Below are positions 36,651 to 47,056 of a DNA stretch of 64,000 nt, piece after piece. The notes beneath the pieces are model-generated. The model did not search any database. It was not told where the DNA came from and was given only the letters and a program-made list of their open reading frames with translations. A program made the position numbers and the translations under genes. The stretch spans positions 111,675 through 175,674 of the forward strand of contig JAHDWJ010000004.1 of the NCBI GenBank assembly GCA_023384415.1, read 5' to 3'. Source of the DNA: Anaerolineae bacterium (GTDB lineage: Bacteria > Chloroflexota > Anaerolineae > Promineifilales > Promineifilaceae). Each line of letters starts with the position of its first letter. Positions within the stretch are counted from its first letter, which is position 1.

Positions 36651-38672
36651 ATGGCACCGAAAACTGGACAAGAAATAGGACAGTATACACTGGGGCAGAT
36701 GTTGGGTCAGGGGGGGATGGGGGTGGTGTACGCGGCCGCGCAGCCAGCCGTCAATCGCACCGTCGCCATCAAATTTCTTCTGGGGCATGACAATTCTGAA
36801 CTGACTTTGCAGCGGTTCCAGCGGGAAGTTCGGATTATCGCCGCTTTGGAGCATCCTTATATTTTGCCGGTGTATGATTATGGGGAGTGGGAAGGGCAGC
36901 CGTATATTGTCATGCGCTACATGACTGGGGGAACGCTGCGGGAGCGGCTGATGAAGCAGACGCTGAATCTGGATGAGACGCTTAAGGTGTTGGACCAGGT
37001 TGCGGCCGCGCTCGATTACGCTCACGACAAAGGGATTATTCACCGGGACCTCAAGCCAGCCAACCTGTTTATGGATGAGCGGGGCAACGCTTTCATGGCT
37101 GATTTTGGCCTGGCGAAAACGGTTGAAGGCTCCGAAGATTTGACCAAAACCAAAGATGGTATCGCTGGTACCCCCGCCTACATGGCTCCGGAACAGGTGC
37201 GCGGAGATAAGCTGGATGGCCGGGCGGATATTTATGCCCTGGCGGTGATGGCTTATGAAGCTTTGTCAGGTCAACTGCCATTTATGGGCGATAGTGCCCT
37301 GGAAGTGGCCCTGGCTCACCTTAGCCAGCCACCCCCCCCGATTCAACAGTTCGTGCCGGAGATACCAGACGCGGCCGCGGCCGTTCTCCAGCGTGGTTTA
37401 GCCAAAAACCGGGATGAACGACCGGATCGGGCAGGTACCTTCATGCAGGAATTGCGACGCGGCCTGGGCCATAGTTTTGAACTGAGCGGCCGCCGGGTGC
37501 AAAATCGTAACGTCACCGCTACCCATTTGGGGGGAACGCCGACAGTGGCCGGTCAGGGAGAAGTGACCCGTGTTCATGCCAGTGCCGCTACAGAGGTGAT
37601 CACCCCGGCCTTTGCCCGCCCCGCCGAAGCCACGGTGGCTTCAGCGGCCGCGCCGACGGTGGCAATTCCCCGCCGAGAAGAAAGCAAAAGGAAAAGCTGG
37701 GGTGGCTTACTGATTGTGGTACTCTTGCTGCTGGGAGTGGTGGCGGCCGCATTTCTCATCTTGCCCCGGTTTCTAACTGATGACAATCCGTATGCCCGTT
37801 TGCTCGTCTCCACCTACCCGGTAGGGGATTCTCCCCGTGCCCTGGCTGTAGCCGATGGTTCAGTATGGGTAGCTAACTTTTTCAGCAACAGCCTCAGCCG
37901 CCTGGCCGCCGAAGGGTGCAGCCCAACCAACGACCCTTGCGGTCAGACCATTGCCGCCTATCCGGTGGCCGATCTGCCCGTTTCATTGGCGGTTGCCGGG
38001 CAGCATCTCTGGGTCGCCAGCACCCTCAGCGGTGAATTGTCCCAGATGGATCGGCAAACAGGGGAGATCATTGCCGCTTACCGGCTGCCAAATTTGCCCA
38101 ATCAAATCATCATTGCCGGGGGTGGGGTGTGGGTCACCAATGCGTTTGACAACAGCGTGACCCGTGTCGAGCCGGATGGAACAGTCGGCAACACGCTTCG
38201 TGTCGGCAGTTTGCCCCGTACCTTTGCCATTTTGGGTAATGATCTGTGGGTAGCCAATGAAGGGGATTTTAGCCTGACACAGCTTGATCCGGTGCAGGGG
38301 ACAGCCGGACAAACGATTTCCTTACCGGGTGAGCCGCAAGCGATGGCGGTGGTGGAAAATCGGTTATGGGTGGCCCTGGCTGACCGTAATGAACTGGTAC
38401 AGGTAGATGTAACGACAGGCCAGATTGTAAGCCAGGTGGCCGTTGGAGTCAGGCCGGTGGCTTTGCTTTATGCCGGTGGGGTGTTGTGGGTAGCTAATGA
38501 GGGGGATGGCACGGTGATGGGAGTGGACGCGGCCGCGCCAGCCGTCATTGGCACCATTCAAGTTGGGCAGGCCCCTCTGGCCCTGGCCTGGGTGCCCTGC
38601 GGGGAACAGTGTGGTGATTTATGGGTCGCCAATGAAGGGAGTGATACCGTGAGTCGCATACGCATTGAATAG
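36651..38672 (+). CDS. Ser/Thr protein kinase with extracellular beta-propeller
   Basis: 673 residues. The kinase domain (12-275) has the Gly loop GQGGMGVV, Lys41, HRDLKPAN, DFG (ADFGLAK) and APE (YMAPEQ). A Thr/Ala-rich linker is followed by a membrane helix (about 353-373) and then six or so YVTN/NHL-type propeller repeats, each with a 'VWVAN' or 'LWVAN' core (385-673). The propeller faces outside and probably senses a ligand. It is immediately followed by a second kinase, and the two genes overlap or nearly overlap. Confidence 0.94.
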   Translation: MAPKTGQEIGQYTLGQMLGQGGMGVVYAAAQPAVNRTVAIKFLLGHDNSELTLQRFQREVRIIAALEHPYILPVYDYGEWEGQPYIVMRYMTGGTLRERLMKQTLNLDETLKVLDQVAAALDYAHDKGIIHRDLKPANLFMDERGNAFMADFGLAKTVEGSEDLTKTKDGIAGTPAYMAPEQVRGDKLDGRADIYALAVMAYEALSGQLPFMGDSALEVALAHLSQPPPPIQQFVPEIPDAAAAVLQRGLAKNRDERPDRAGTFMQELRRGLGHSFELSGRRVQNRNVTATHLGGTPTVAGQGEVTRVHASAATEVITPAFARPAEATVASAAAPTVAIPRREESKRKSWGGLLIVVLLLLGVVAAAFLILPRFLTDDNPYARLLVSTYPVGDSPRALAVADGSVWVANFFSNSLSRLAAEGCSPTNDPCGQTIAAYPVADLPVSLAVAGQHLWVASTLSGELSQMDRQTGEIIAAYRLPNLPNQIIIAGGGVWVTNAFDNSVTRVEPDGTVGNTLRVGSLPRTFAILGNDLWVANEGDFSLTQLDPVQGTAGQTISLPGEPQAMAVVENRLWVALADRNELVQVDVTTGQIVSQVAVGVRPVALLYAGGVLWVANEGDGTVMGVDAAAPAVIGTIQVGQAPLALAWVPCGEQCGDLWVANEGSDTVSRIRIE

Positions 38673-38682
38673 AGGAATTTTT

Positions 38683-40335
38683 ATGACGACGCATCTGCCC
38701 AACATTCCAGGGTACACTATTCTCAAAATTGCCGGGGCCGGGGGAATGGGCACGGTTTATCAGGCACGGCAGGAGCAAACAGGACGGGTGGTGGCAATTA
38801 AGGTGCTGACGAAGGGGGACGCGGCCGCTCTCAACCGTTTTCGCCAGGAAGCCAATCTTATCGCCCGGCTGGAGCACCCCAACATTTTGCCCATTTATGA
38901 TTTTGGCACTGTAGATGAGCAGCCTTATCTGGTGATGCGTTACCTGGATGGGGGGAGTGTGGCGGATCGGCTGGCTCAGGGGCCACTGGCTGAAGCCACT
39001 GCGGTTGCCTGGGCCGCCCAAATCGCCGAAGCCCTCGATCTGGCCCATCAGCAGGGCATCATCCACCGGGATGTGAAGCCGGCTAATATGCTCCTGGATG
39101 AGCGGGACAATGTATATCTGACCGATTTTGGTATTGCAGGGGCTGGGGATGGCCCCGCCGGGCAGGGGTCGGCGGCCTATATGGCTCCGGAACAGGCGCA
39201 AGGGCAGCCTGTAGATGGGCGAGCTGATTTGTATGCCCTGGCTGTTTCTCTCTTTGAAATGGTCACCCGTGAGAAACCGTATGTGGCGGAGACCACGCTG
39301 GGGGTAATGGTGCGTCACCAGAGCGATCCTATCCCTTCGGCACGGGAGCGGAATTCCCAGGTGAGTGTGGCGGTAGATGATTTGCTTGTCTGGGGGATGG
39401 GGAAGAAGCCGATTGAACGCCCTGGGAGCGCGGCCGCGTTCGCTCATTTGCTCCGTCTTAGCCAGCAGCAGCCAGACACCCCCCTGCCGCGCCCATCCCA
39501 GGAGGCGACCGAAGCTGGGTTGGCGGCTGCCCTGGCCGGGGTAGCCGTGCCAGCGACCGCCCCACCCCCTATTGAGGCGCCCGTCGCGGCCGCGACGCCA
39601 CTGCCCGTTTCCGCGCCGCCCGCCCGATCAGGGGTATCCCCTTTGCTTTTGTTGGGCGGGGTGGGGGTGGTGATTATCCTGATAGGGTATTTTGTTTTTG
39701 GGCAAGGACTGTTTGCGGCCGCGACCCCCACCCCGCCACCCGCTACGGCAACCAACCTCCCGCCTACCCCTACCATTGTGCTTACACCCACTCCGGTAGG
39801 GCAGCTGTTGTTCGATGACTTCACTAATCCCTTTGCCGGTTTTGGGGTGAAAGCGGATGAAGATGGCGGTGTTAGTTATGAGGCGGATACGCTGGTTTTT
39901 ACCTCAAAGGGCAATGGGGTATTTTGGTTTTCCTTGTCTGAGCGGCTCAATGAGGCGGATGTGTCGGTGCAGGTAGAAGCGACGTTTAAGGAAGGGATAG
40001 CTGAGGTGGAGATGGGGGTGATTTGCCGCTGGCGTGATCTTAATCATTTTATTGCCCTGACCGTCAGCCCGGTGGGTAAAGCGCAAATTTGGGAGCGGTT
40101 GAACGGGGAGATAACGGTGCTGGCGGAAGGAGACGCGGCCGCGCTTACACCTGGTCAAACTATGCCACTTCAAGCCACCTGTGTGGGAGAAAATCTGACC
40201 CTGGCCGCAAATGGATTGTTTTTGACGGCCACCACCTCCACAACTATCCCTGGGGACATCGCCCTCCTCACACGCCAACGGGCCGCTGGCGAATTGACGA
40301 TTGTTTATGATAATGTTCAGGTCAATAGACCGTGA
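38683..40335 (+). CDS. Ser/Thr protein kinase with extracellular lectin-like domain
   Basis: ATG 38683 follows AGAGGA, eleven bases after the previous gene. 550 residues: kinase domain (10-265: AGAGGMGTVY, Lys40, HRDVKPAN, TDFGIAG, MAPEQA), Pro/Ala-rich linker, membrane helix (about 323-343), Thr/Pro stalk, and a C-terminal concanavalin-like/DUF1080-type domain (370-550, LLFDDFTNPFAGFG, AEVEMGVICRW). Kinase halves of this and the preceding protein are paralogous, but the sensors differ, suggesting tandem duplication followed by sensor exchange. Confidence 0.92.
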   Translation: MTTHLPNIPGYTILKIAGAGGMGTVYQARQEQTGRVVAIKVLTKGDAAALNRFRQEANLIARLEHPNILPIYDFGTVDEQPYLVMRYLDGGSVADRLAQGPLAEATAVAWAAQIAEALDLAHQQGIIHRDVKPANMLLDERDNVYLTDFGIAGAGDGPAGQGSAAYMAPEQAQGQPVDGRADLYALAVSLFEMVTREKPYVAETTLGVMVRHQSDPIPSARERNSQVSVAVDDLLVWGMGKKPIERPGSAAAFAHLLRLSQQQPDTPLPRPSQEATEAGLAAALAGVAVPATAPPPIEAPVAAATPLPVSAPPARSGVSPLLLLGGVGVVIILIGYFVFGQGLFAAATPTPPPATATNLPPTPTIVLTPTPVGQLLFDDFTNPFAGFGVKADEDGGVSYEADTLVFTSKGNGVFWFSLSERLNEADVSVQVEATFKEGIAEVEMGVICRWRDLNHFIALTVSPVGKAQIWERLNGEITVLAEGDAAALTPGQTMPLQATCVGENLTLAANGLFLTATTSTTIPGDIALLTRQRAAGELTIVYDNVQVNRP

Positions 40336-40380
40336 GGCCAACGTATCCCGTTTGTAACTCCTAACCCTCTCCGGTGATAC

Positions 40381-40437
40381 AACCTTCCGGAGGTTTCGTT
40401 GCCAATGATCACCAGTGGAGAAAACCTTTGCAAGGTT
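40381..40437. repeat. Two AACCTT...AAGGTT palindromes between convergent genes
   Basis: AACCTT-CCG-GAGGTT (40381-40395) and AACCTT-TGC-AAGGTT (40423-40437). Related phrases occur at about 36544-36556 and 48720-48738. Confidence 0.5.
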
Positions 40438-40454
40438 CAATAGCCCCCTATCAT

Positions 40455-42386
40455 TTAAGGGTTGTTCAGGTAAATGCTTAAGGCGGCTGGGCTGCCGCTC
40501 ACTGGAATGAGGGGAATGATGCCTGTGCCATCCAGATTGGCCCGGTAAATGGTATTGTCGAAGGGCGAAAGCCAGAGAAGATACCCATTGTTCGGGTCTA
40601 CCACGATTTGGTAAATATCAGCAGCACTCAATAAAATTTGCCCCCCTTTCCCATTCAGGTTAGCCCGCAATAGAAAATCACCTATATAGGTTTCAGTATA
40701 ATAAAGGTAGCCCGCGGCCGCGTCGATGGTTAAGCCTTTAATGTCTAATTCAAAGAGAAGCGTATCAATATTGGTGCCATCGTAATTCATGCGTGAAAAA
40801 TCACCACTGCAATTGTCGCTCCAATAAACCCGGTTGTTAAGGGTGTCCAGGGCAATTTGCCCCGCTGGGCAGCTGCTGGTGATTAAACTCAACAGCGGGC
40901 CACCGCCAACAGTATATCGGTAAATTTCATTGCCATTATGCCAGAACAGGTAGCCATCATCATAAGCCATAGAAAAGCCCGCCCCTCCAGTAAATTCAAG
41001 AGCGACATTGCTGCCATCCAGGTTGGCTCGATAAATCCCCCCATTGCCAAAATCCACCCAAAAAATGCGTTGATTGAAGGAATCAACGGCAATGCCCCCT
41101 AGTTCACCACCTACATAAGGTACAATTTGGGTAGGGTTGTTGGTCGTGACAGGGCTGCGGAAAACACCTTCCGTTTGTGTCCAAAAAATAGAGTTGGGTA
41201 AAGATGGGGCTGAGGTTGGGGTAACGGTTGGTGTTGGCGTGGCGGTATTAGCCGGTGTTGGTGTGGCGGTATTGGCGGGGGTTGGCGTGGCTGTACTGGT
41301 TGCGGTAGGTGCTAAAGTAGGGGTACTGGTAGCTGGTTCCCCCGGGGGTTCGGTTGTTGGGGCTGGTGGTGGCGGCAGGGGGGTGAAGGTCAGAGTAGGG
41401 GTGGCGGTGCTGGTAGGTAGGCGGGTTGGGGTGCGCGTAGCTGTGGGGGTGGTCGTATTGGTGCCGGTAGCTGTGAGGGTGGGGGTTGGGGTTGGGCTGG
41501 GGGTGCCAGTGGTGGTTGCTGAAGCCGTTGCTGTCGCGGTTGCCGTTGCCGTAGATTCTCTGGTGAGGGTGAGGGTGGGTGATGGGGTGGGAATCGCGGC
41601 CGCGCTCGTTTCTGTCGCCTGGGGGGTAGCCGTTACCTGGGCAATCTCTTCTTCTTCAATCAGCTCGCCAATCGTCACCGAGCCAACTGGGTCATCTATC
41701 AGTTCTAAGATGGTGTCTATATAGCCGAGTAAGGTTCCCTCATCTGGGGCCGTAACATACGCTCCCTGACCTAACTCAGCTAACAAATCTTTGAGGGCCA
41801 ACGCGCTGTTGGGGTCGGCATCTAAGTTGATGATGAGGGTATCTACGATAATCCCTGCCCGGCGGATTTCTTGCTCAATCAGCCGTTCTCCCTGAACGGT
41901 GATACAACTGTCAGACCCACCGGTTACGATGACAAGACGAAATGGGCCAGGGCTGTCCAGAGCGGCTAAATCACGAATAGCGGCAATGATGGCCCCCACC
42001 AGCCCAGCCTCACCTGCGGTTGGCTGGACTCCGGTCAATTCACGCCGGATGGCAGCCTGGGTGCCATCGGCTACGGCGACCAGCAGGTTGGTATCTCGGC
42101 AGGGGTCACTTTCGGCCCCGGCCCCGAAAACGCGCAGCCCCAGGGTGGCTGAGGTATTGCTGCCCCGTGTGAGTTCACTGATGAAGTTTTGCGCGGCCGC
42201 GAACCGGTTGCCACTGCCCCCACTGTAAGGCAAATTCATCCGGGCGGAGGCGTCTACGAGAATGAGTAGGGAAGGTTGGCTGGTCTGCGGCCGCAGCCAC
42301 AACCAGAGAAGGACCGCACCCAGTAACAGCAATAAGGCGGCCGCGCCAATACCAATGATCATCGTTCGCTGTCTGGATTGAGTCAT
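40455..42386 (-). CDS. Membrane-anchored VWA protein with YWTD-like beta-propeller
   Basis: 643 residues. An N-terminal helix (about 9-31) anchors a von Willebrand factor A domain (38-225) with a MIDAS-like DASARM and the later TGGSDSC. A Pro/Thr stalk of over 100 residues (250-385, encoded by repeats near 41200-41590) leads to a propeller with YWTD-like repeats (IFWVDFGNGGIYRANLDGS, VYWSDNCSG, YYTETYIGD). It is surface-exposed and probably binds proteins or metal-dependent ligands. Confidence 0.88.
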   Translation of the reverse strand: MTQSRQRTMIIGIGAAALLLLLGAVLLWLWLRPQTSQPSLLILVDASARMNLPYSGGSGNRFAAAQNFISELTRGSNTSATLGLRVFGAGAESDPCRDTNLLVAVADGTQAAIRRELTGVQPTAGEAGLVGAIIAAIRDLAALDSPGPFRLVIVTGGSDSCITVQGERLIEQEIRRAGIIVDTLIINLDADPNSALALKDLLAELGQGAYVTAPDEGTLLGYIDTILELIDDPVGSVTIGELIEEEEIAQVTATPQATETSAAAIPTPSPTLTLTRESTATATATATASATTTGTPSPTPTPTLTATGTNTTTPTATRTPTRLPTSTATPTLTFTPLPPPPAPTTEPPGEPATSTPTLAPTATSTATPTPANTATPTPANTATPTPTVTPTSAPSLPNSIFWTQTEGVFRSPVTTNNPTQIVPYVGGELGGIAVDSFNQRIFWVDFGNGGIYRANLDGSNVALEFTGGAGFSMAYDDGYLFWHNGNEIYRYTVGGGPLLSLITSSCPAGQIALDTLNNRVYWSDNCSGDFSRMNYDGTNIDTLLFELDIKGLTIDAAAGYLYYTETYIGDFLLRANLNGKGGQILLSAADIYQIVVDPNNGYLLWLSPFDNTIYRANLDGTGIIPLIPVSGSPAALSIYLNNP

Positions 42387-42445
42387 GGTTCATCCTTTTA
42401 GGGGAGTCCGGCAAAGCAAAAAGGTTACCTGCAACTTTGCCCCAC

Positions 42446-43531
42446 CTACTTCTTCGATTTGGGCCGGCCAAACAGCCAGAGGAGAAACAGGATTGCGGCC
42501 GCGATGAGAGCTACCTGGGCCACCTGTTTCTGCTGATCGGTCAGAACAGGCGGTTGGGATTGGCTTACTTGTTCGGCCCAGGCCAACGTTTCCTTCATCC
42601 CTACATGGAGCGGCCGCGGCTGCCACCCTAAAGCGGCCCGTGCCTTATCAGAGCGGCCCATTTGTGATGCCCCCAGGTTGTGAGCCGATTCTTCACTGAA
42701 ATAGGGTGATAAACTGAGGACATGATTGAGTGAGCCAATTACCGGGGCCAATGGTTTGACATAGCCGGAAGGAATATGCAGCGGGCGACGGCGGCCCAGC
42801 AGATCTGCCCAATAATCAACCATTTCTCCCAGAGGAATGGCGGGGCCGGCCAGAATATAACTTTCGCCGATTTTTCCTTTTTCGGCCGCCAGAATATGCC
42901 CCTCGGCCACATCGTCCACATGAGCATAGGTGAACAAGGTATCTGCACCAGGAATGACTGGGAGCTGCCCATTGATGAATCGGAGCATCGTTTCCGCAAT
43001 AATGCTGGTGTCCCCAGGCCCATAAACACCACCGGGCATGACGATAATGATGGGCGCCCCGCGCTGGATGAGGGGGAGAGCGACTTTGTAATGGGCCAAC
43101 CATTTGGTGCGACTATATTCGCTGAGGAAGGGTCCACTGCCCTCATATTGTTCATCTACGAGTTCACCGTGGGTATCCCCAAAAACGGCGACGGTGCTGG
43201 TGTATATAATTTTGGGCACCCCTAGTTCATGGGCCAGGTTTAGGACGTTGCGTGTGCCGCTGACGTTGACTGATTCAGCCTCCATCCAATCACGGGCCCC
43301 GATTTTGTACCAGGCAGCGACATGGAACACAACATCGCTCCCCTGCATCCCCGCCCGCATAGAGGCTTTGTCAGTGATGTCCCCTTTGATGATGACTGCC
43401 CCTAGAGCCTGGAGCGCGGCCGCGGCTTCCAGTGAGCGGGCCAGAGCATAAACCTGATACCCTCGCGCCAACAACTGCCGTATCAAACTCCGCCCGATAA
43501 AACCTGTACCACCAGTGACAAATGCTTTCAT
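42446..43531 (-). CDS. NAD-dependent epimerase/dihydroflavonol reductase-like SDR with membrane tail
   Basis: 361 residues. TGGTGFIG near the start binds NAD(P); 'VFHVAAWYKIG', 'YTSTVAVFGDTHGE' and the catalytic Tyr-Lys in YSRTKWLAH are typical of extended SDRs like HpnA and dihydroflavonol reductase. A C-terminal hydrophobic helix (about 335-353) and KSKK tail anchor it in the membrane. The substrate may be a sugar or an isoprenoid alcohol; this is uncertain. Confidence 0.88.
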   Translation of the reverse strand: MKAFVTGGTGFIGRSLIRQLLARGYQVYALARSLEAAAALQALGAVIIKGDITDKASMRAGMQGSDVVFHVAAWYKIGARDWMEAESVNVSGTRNVLNLAHELGVPKIIYTSTVAVFGDTHGELVDEQYEGSGPFLSEYSRTKWLAHYKVALPLIQRGAPIIIVMPGGVYGPGDTSIIAETMLRFINGQLPVIPGADTLFTYAHVDDVAEGHILAAEKGKIGESYILAGPAIPLGEMVDYWADLLGRRRPLHIPSGYVKPLAPVIGSLNHVLSLSPYFSEESAHNLGASQMGRSDKARAALGWQPRPLHVGMKETLAWAEQVSQSQPPVLTDQQKQVAQVALIAAAILFLLWLFGRPKSKK

Positions 43532-43813
43532 AGAAACCTCTGAAGAGTGAAAGAATGGGAGATTAGAGACTGGAGATTCTGCCGCTCTAATCTAAAACCG
43601 GCAACCTGAAACCAAAACTAGTATACCCCTCTCTGGTTGTTTATAAAAGACAGCTATTTGCCAAAATTGGTGCGGATAAGGGTTTATTTGTCGGTTTTGG
43701 CAGCACCCGGTTTGGACAACAGCCCTGGTAAATATCCGCAATCTGCGGATAAGCGTTTATTGTCGGTGGTGAACCCGGTTCATGTTATCTCTTTCGTTAT
43801 TGGTTTGGGCGAA
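43532..43813. other. Repeat-rich intergenic gap
   Basis: 280 bases with no supported gene. It contains GAGATTAGAGACTGGAGATT (43558-43578) and AACCTGAAACC (about 43600-43612), phrases of two dispersed families, and a CTTATTT-containing tract with the repeated ATCCGCAATCTGCGGATA hairpin (43734-43751). Confidence 0.45.
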
Positions 43814-44323
43814 TCACACTTTTTGATAACCATTTTCGAACAGGTGAGCCGGATTAATGTGCCACCAGGAGAGGCGGGCACGAGCCAGAGGGAGATGGGG
43901 ATTATCGGGACGTTTTGTTTTGGCGGGGGTGGCAGCGATGGCCTCGGGGATGAGGATGTGGCGGAGTAAGCGGCCGCGCTCCACCGGCGCATCTTTGTCA
44001 GGGTAAACGTAACAGGGGTAACGGGCGTACAGTTCCAGGGCCCGTAAAAAAACCTGGGTCTCACGGCCATCTAGTTCATAGCCGAAAATTTCCGCTCTGG
44101 GGAATAGATTGCCATTTTCAGCCACCCATTGGTACAAGGCGAGTTTGCCGATTTCTCGCCCCCAATCATCCAGGAGAAAAGCCGGGAAGATAGGGTCTTC
44201 CGGTCCCTGGATGACAAAGGCATAACGGAGAAAAAGGGGCGCGGCCGCGTCGTCCAACAGCAGCGCCGTTTCCCCCTCTTTCTCATACAAAACACCGTTT
44301 ACTTTTTGACTAATTGGACGCAT
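43814..44323 (-). CDS. Hypothetical protein (169 aa)
   Basis: I recognise no family. The protein is soluble, acidic in its middle, with 'PVERGRLLRHILIPEAIAATPAK' and a C-terminal 'ARLSWWHINPAHLFENGY'. No signal peptide or membrane helix. It uses normal codons, carries two GCGGCCGC sites and lies next to a copper operon from which a repeat spacer separates it. A conserved domain of unknown function is likely. Confidence 0.55.
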   Translation of the reverse strand: MRPISQKVNGVLYEKEGETALLLDDAAAPLFLRYAFVIQGPEDPIFPAFLLDDWGREIGKLALYQWVAENGNLFPRAEIFGYELDGRETQVFLRALELYARYPCYVYPDKDAPVERGRLLRHILIPEAIAATPAKTKRPDNPHLPLARARLSWWHINPAHLFENGYQKV

Positions 44324-44329
44324 TTATCG

Positions 44330-44480
44330 GTTACCCACAGATGTTTCAGATACACACAGATTCTTACGCCATCTGTGAAAATCTGTGAGTTTCCTGAAAA
44401 TAGCCGCAAAGTACACCAGTTGGTACAAATTTTTCTCCGGCAACTTCGCGCTTCTGCGTCTCTGCGGAAGTTTTTTCAGT
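44330..44480. repeat. Dispersed repeats: ATCTGTG and CTTCGCG...TCTGCGTCTCTGCGG
   Basis: CACAGATG, CACACAGATT, ATCTGTGAAAATCTGTG (44338-44386) and TTCGCGCTTCTGCGTCTCTGCGG (44445-44467). These phrases occur between genes in several environmental bacteria, and their function is unknown. Confidence 0.6.
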
Positions 44481-44510
44481 AGAGTCATTGGTAGATTGAT
44501 ACAATCTCAC

Positions 44511-46973
44511 TTATATTTTCACCCGGCGCAGGCGCAAAGCATTGGTCACGACGCTGATGCTGGAAAAAGCCATGGCCCCGGCGGCCAGGATGGGGTGCAG
44601 TTGGCGCAAGAAGGGCGGGGCCCAGGGGAATGGGGCCAAAATGCCCGCAGCCACGGGAAGCAGGGCAACATTATAACCAAACGCCCACACCAGATTTTGT
44701 TTGATATTCCTCATCGTGGCCTTAGACAAGGCAATCGCCTGGGGTACGCTGCGTAAATCTCCCCGCATCAGGGTCACATCGGCTGCTTCCATGGCCACAT
44801 CCGTGCCGGTGCCGATGGCCATGCCCACATCCGCCTGAGCCAGGGCCGGCGCATCGTTGATACCATCCCCCACCATGGCCACAACCAGCCCTTCCTCTTG
44901 CAGCTTCTTCACCTGGGCCGCTTTGTCACCGGGCAGCACTTCGGCCAACACCCGCTCAATACCCGCTTCCTGAGCAATGGCTTTGGCCGTGGCTTCGTTG
45001 TCTCCTGTCATCATCACGACCTTTAAGCCCAGTTTTTGCAGGGCGGCTACCGCCTCTCGTGAACCCTCTTTGATGACATCGGCGACGGCGATAATAGCCT
45101 GAGCCTGTCCGTCTACCGCTAACCACATCGCCGTTTTGCCTTGCTGCTGCAATTTCTCTGCTTTTGGTGCCAGACCGTTTAAGGTGATATTTTCTCGCTG
45201 CATCAGGCGCAAATTACCCAACCATACCTGGTGATTGTTTACCTGAGCTGTAATGCCATGTCCTGGTATTGCCTCAAACCGATCTGGTTCAGACAAGGTT
45301 AACCCTTGGGCCTGGGCGGCCTGGATAATGGCCTGTCCTAAAGGATGCTCCGAGCCACGTTCGGCGGAAGCCGCCAGAATGAGGGCTGAGTGCGCTTCGC
45401 TGTTGCCGGTTACCTCCTCGCTGATCACTAAATCGGTGACTGCCAGCTCCCCTTTGGTGATGGTGCCGGTTTTGTCCAGAACGACAGCGGTGATTTTGTG
45501 AGCCTGCTCCAGGGCGGTACTGTTTTTGAACAGAATGCCCTGTTCGGCCCCTTTGCCCACGCCCACCATGATGGAGGTGGGGGTTGCCAGCCCCATAGCA
45601 CACGGACAGGCGATGACCAGGACGGCGGTCAGCCGGAGCAAAGCTGGCGTGAAGCCGGCCCCGCTGATGAGCCAGATGAGAAAGGCAAGGGCAGCAAAGG
45701 CAACGACAGCGGGCACAAAATAGGCGGATACCTGATCTACCAGCCGTTGGATGGGGGCGCGGCTGCCCTGCGCCTGCTCGACTAAACGAATAATTTGGGC
45801 CAGGGCAGTTTCGCGGCCAATTTTGGTGGCTTCGATGTGCAGCAGCCCTTGTTTGTTGAGGGTGGCCCCGATGACGGCCGCGCCAACAGTTTTATCTACG
45901 GGCACACTTTCGCCGGTAATCATGCTCTCGTCTACGGCACTGCGGCCGCGTACTACCACCCCATCTACCGGTATCTTTTCTCCCGGCCGCACCAGAATAA
46001 TGTTCCCTGCCGCCACTTCAGCGATAGGAATATCTCGTTCTTCACCATCACGAAGGACGCGGGCCGTTTTAGCCTGCAACCCCATCAATTTTTTAATTGC
46101 TTCACTGGTGCGTCCTTTGGCCCGTGCTTCCAGCAGCTTGCCGAGGACAATCAGGGTGATGATGACGGCTGAGGTTTCAAAGTAGACATGATCTCCCAGG
46201 GCGGCTGTCCCCAGCGATAGGGCAATGAGGACGGCCACACTGTACAGGTAAGCGACAGATGATCCCATGGCTACCAGGACATCCATGTTGGCACTGCCGT
46301 TCCGCAGGCTTTTGTACGCGCCGGTGTAATAGTCCCAGCCCACATAAAATTGGACTGGGGTAGCCAACACCCAAAAGAGCCAGTTGACCCAGTTGGCATG
46401 GGCCCAGTGGCCAATCAGACTGAGGTCGCGGGCCATGCTGAACAGGAAGAGGGGTAGGGAGAAAATGACCCCAATGATGAAGCGGTGCTGTTGGTGGTGC
46501 AGCTCGGCCTGGCGTGCGGCCGCTTCCACATCTTCCATCTCTTCGTCGGCGGCCGCTTCTACCACATCATAACCAGCCCGGCGCACGGCCGCGATCAAAT
46601 CCACCCGGTTGGCGGCGCCTGGTGCATAGGTGACAGATGCCTTTTCACTAGCAAAATTGACATGCACTTCCAGCACCCCGTCCGTTTTTAGGAGGCGGCG
46701 TTCAATGGTATTGGCGCAATTAGCACAGGTCATCCCCGTAATCGGCAGTTCCACAGTGGCCGTTGGTACGCCATAGCCCGCTTTTTCAATCCGGGCAATT
46801 ACCGCCTGGGGATCGGCTACCTGGGGGTCATATTCAATTGTGACCCGTTCACTGGCAAAATTGACCGTTGCCTGGCTGACACCAGGTATTTTTTTAGCAC
46901 TGCGTTCGACGGCCGCTACACAGTTGGCACAGGTCATGCCGGTGACGGGTAAGGTAAGCTGTTTTGTAGACAT
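44511..46973 (-). CDS. copA: Copper-exporting P1B-type ATPase
   Basis: 820 residues. Two N-terminal heavy-metal domains carry GMTCANC (Cys15/18 and Cys83/86); eight membrane helices follow, with the metal-channel CPC in [11 protein letters not shown], the phosphorylation DKTGT, TGES, HP in [10 protein letters not shown] and the GDGINDAP motif. It expels Cu(I) from the cytoplasm. It is the last gene of the csoR-M48-copZ-copA operon on the minus strand. Confidence 0.96.
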   Translation of the reverse strand: MSTKQLTLPVTGMTCANCVAAVERSAKKIPGVSQATVNFASERVTIEYDPQVADPQAVIARIEKAGYGVPTATVELPITGMTCANCANTIERRLLKTDGVLEVHVNFASEKASVTYAPGAANRVDLIAAVRRAGYDVVEAAADEEMEDVEAAARQAELHHQQHRFIIGVIFSLPLFLFSMARDLSLIGHWAHANWVNWLFWVLATPVQFYVGWDYYTGAYKSLRNGSANMDVLVAMGSSVAYLYSVAVLIALSLGTAALGDHVYFETSAVIITLIVLGKLLEARAKGRTSEAIKKLMGLQAKTARVLRDGEERDIPIAEVAAGNIILVRPGEKIPVDGVVVRGRSAVDESMITGESVPVDKTVGAAVIGATLNKQGLLHIEATKIGRETALAQIIRLVEQAQGSRAPIQRLVDQVSAYFVPAVVAFAALAFLIWLISGAGFTPALLRLTAVLVIACPCAMGLATPTSIMVGVGKGAEQGILFKNSTALEQAHKITAVVLDKTGTITKGELAVTDLVISEEVTGNSEAHSALILAASAERGSEHPLGQAIIQAAQAQGLTLSEPDRFEAIPGHGITAQVNNHQVWLGNLRLMQRENITLNGLAPKAEKLQQQGKTAMWLAVDGQAQAIIAVADVIKEGSREAVAALQKLGLKVVMMTGDNEATAKAIAQEAGIERVLAEVLPGDKAAQVKKLQEEGLVVAMVGDGINDAPALAQADVGMAIGTGTDVAMEAADVTLMRGDLRSVPQAIALSKATMRNIKQNLVWAFGYNVALLPVAAGILAPFPWAPPFLRQLHPILAAGAMAFSSISVVTNALRLRRVKI

Positions 46974-46983
46974 AGGGGAGTTT

Positions 46984-47038
46984 GGCCACGAACGACTCGA
47001 ATGAACACGTTTCCAGATAATTCGGGTAGTTCGTGGCC
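46984..47038. repeat. TTCGTGGCC inverted repeat between copA and copZ
   Basis: Perfect arms GGCCACGAAC (46984-46993) and GTTCGTGGCC (47029-47038), loop 35. Same phrase family as the in-frame repeat at 30200-30256. Confidence 0.6.
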
Positions 47039-47056
47039 GATAGGGTTGATTAAAGG

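Noticed and set aside
36441..37043. 200-codon minus-strand frame
   Set aside because: Antisense of the kinase gene, whose catalytic motifs are intact.
38545..39447. 300-codon minus-strand frame
   Set aside because: Low-complexity His/Arg/Pro composition; shadow of the two kinase genes.
41200..41590. GGTGTTGGCGTGGC tandem repeats as a regulatory minisatellite
   Set aside because: They encode the Thr/Pro stalk of the VWA protein and are explained by coding.
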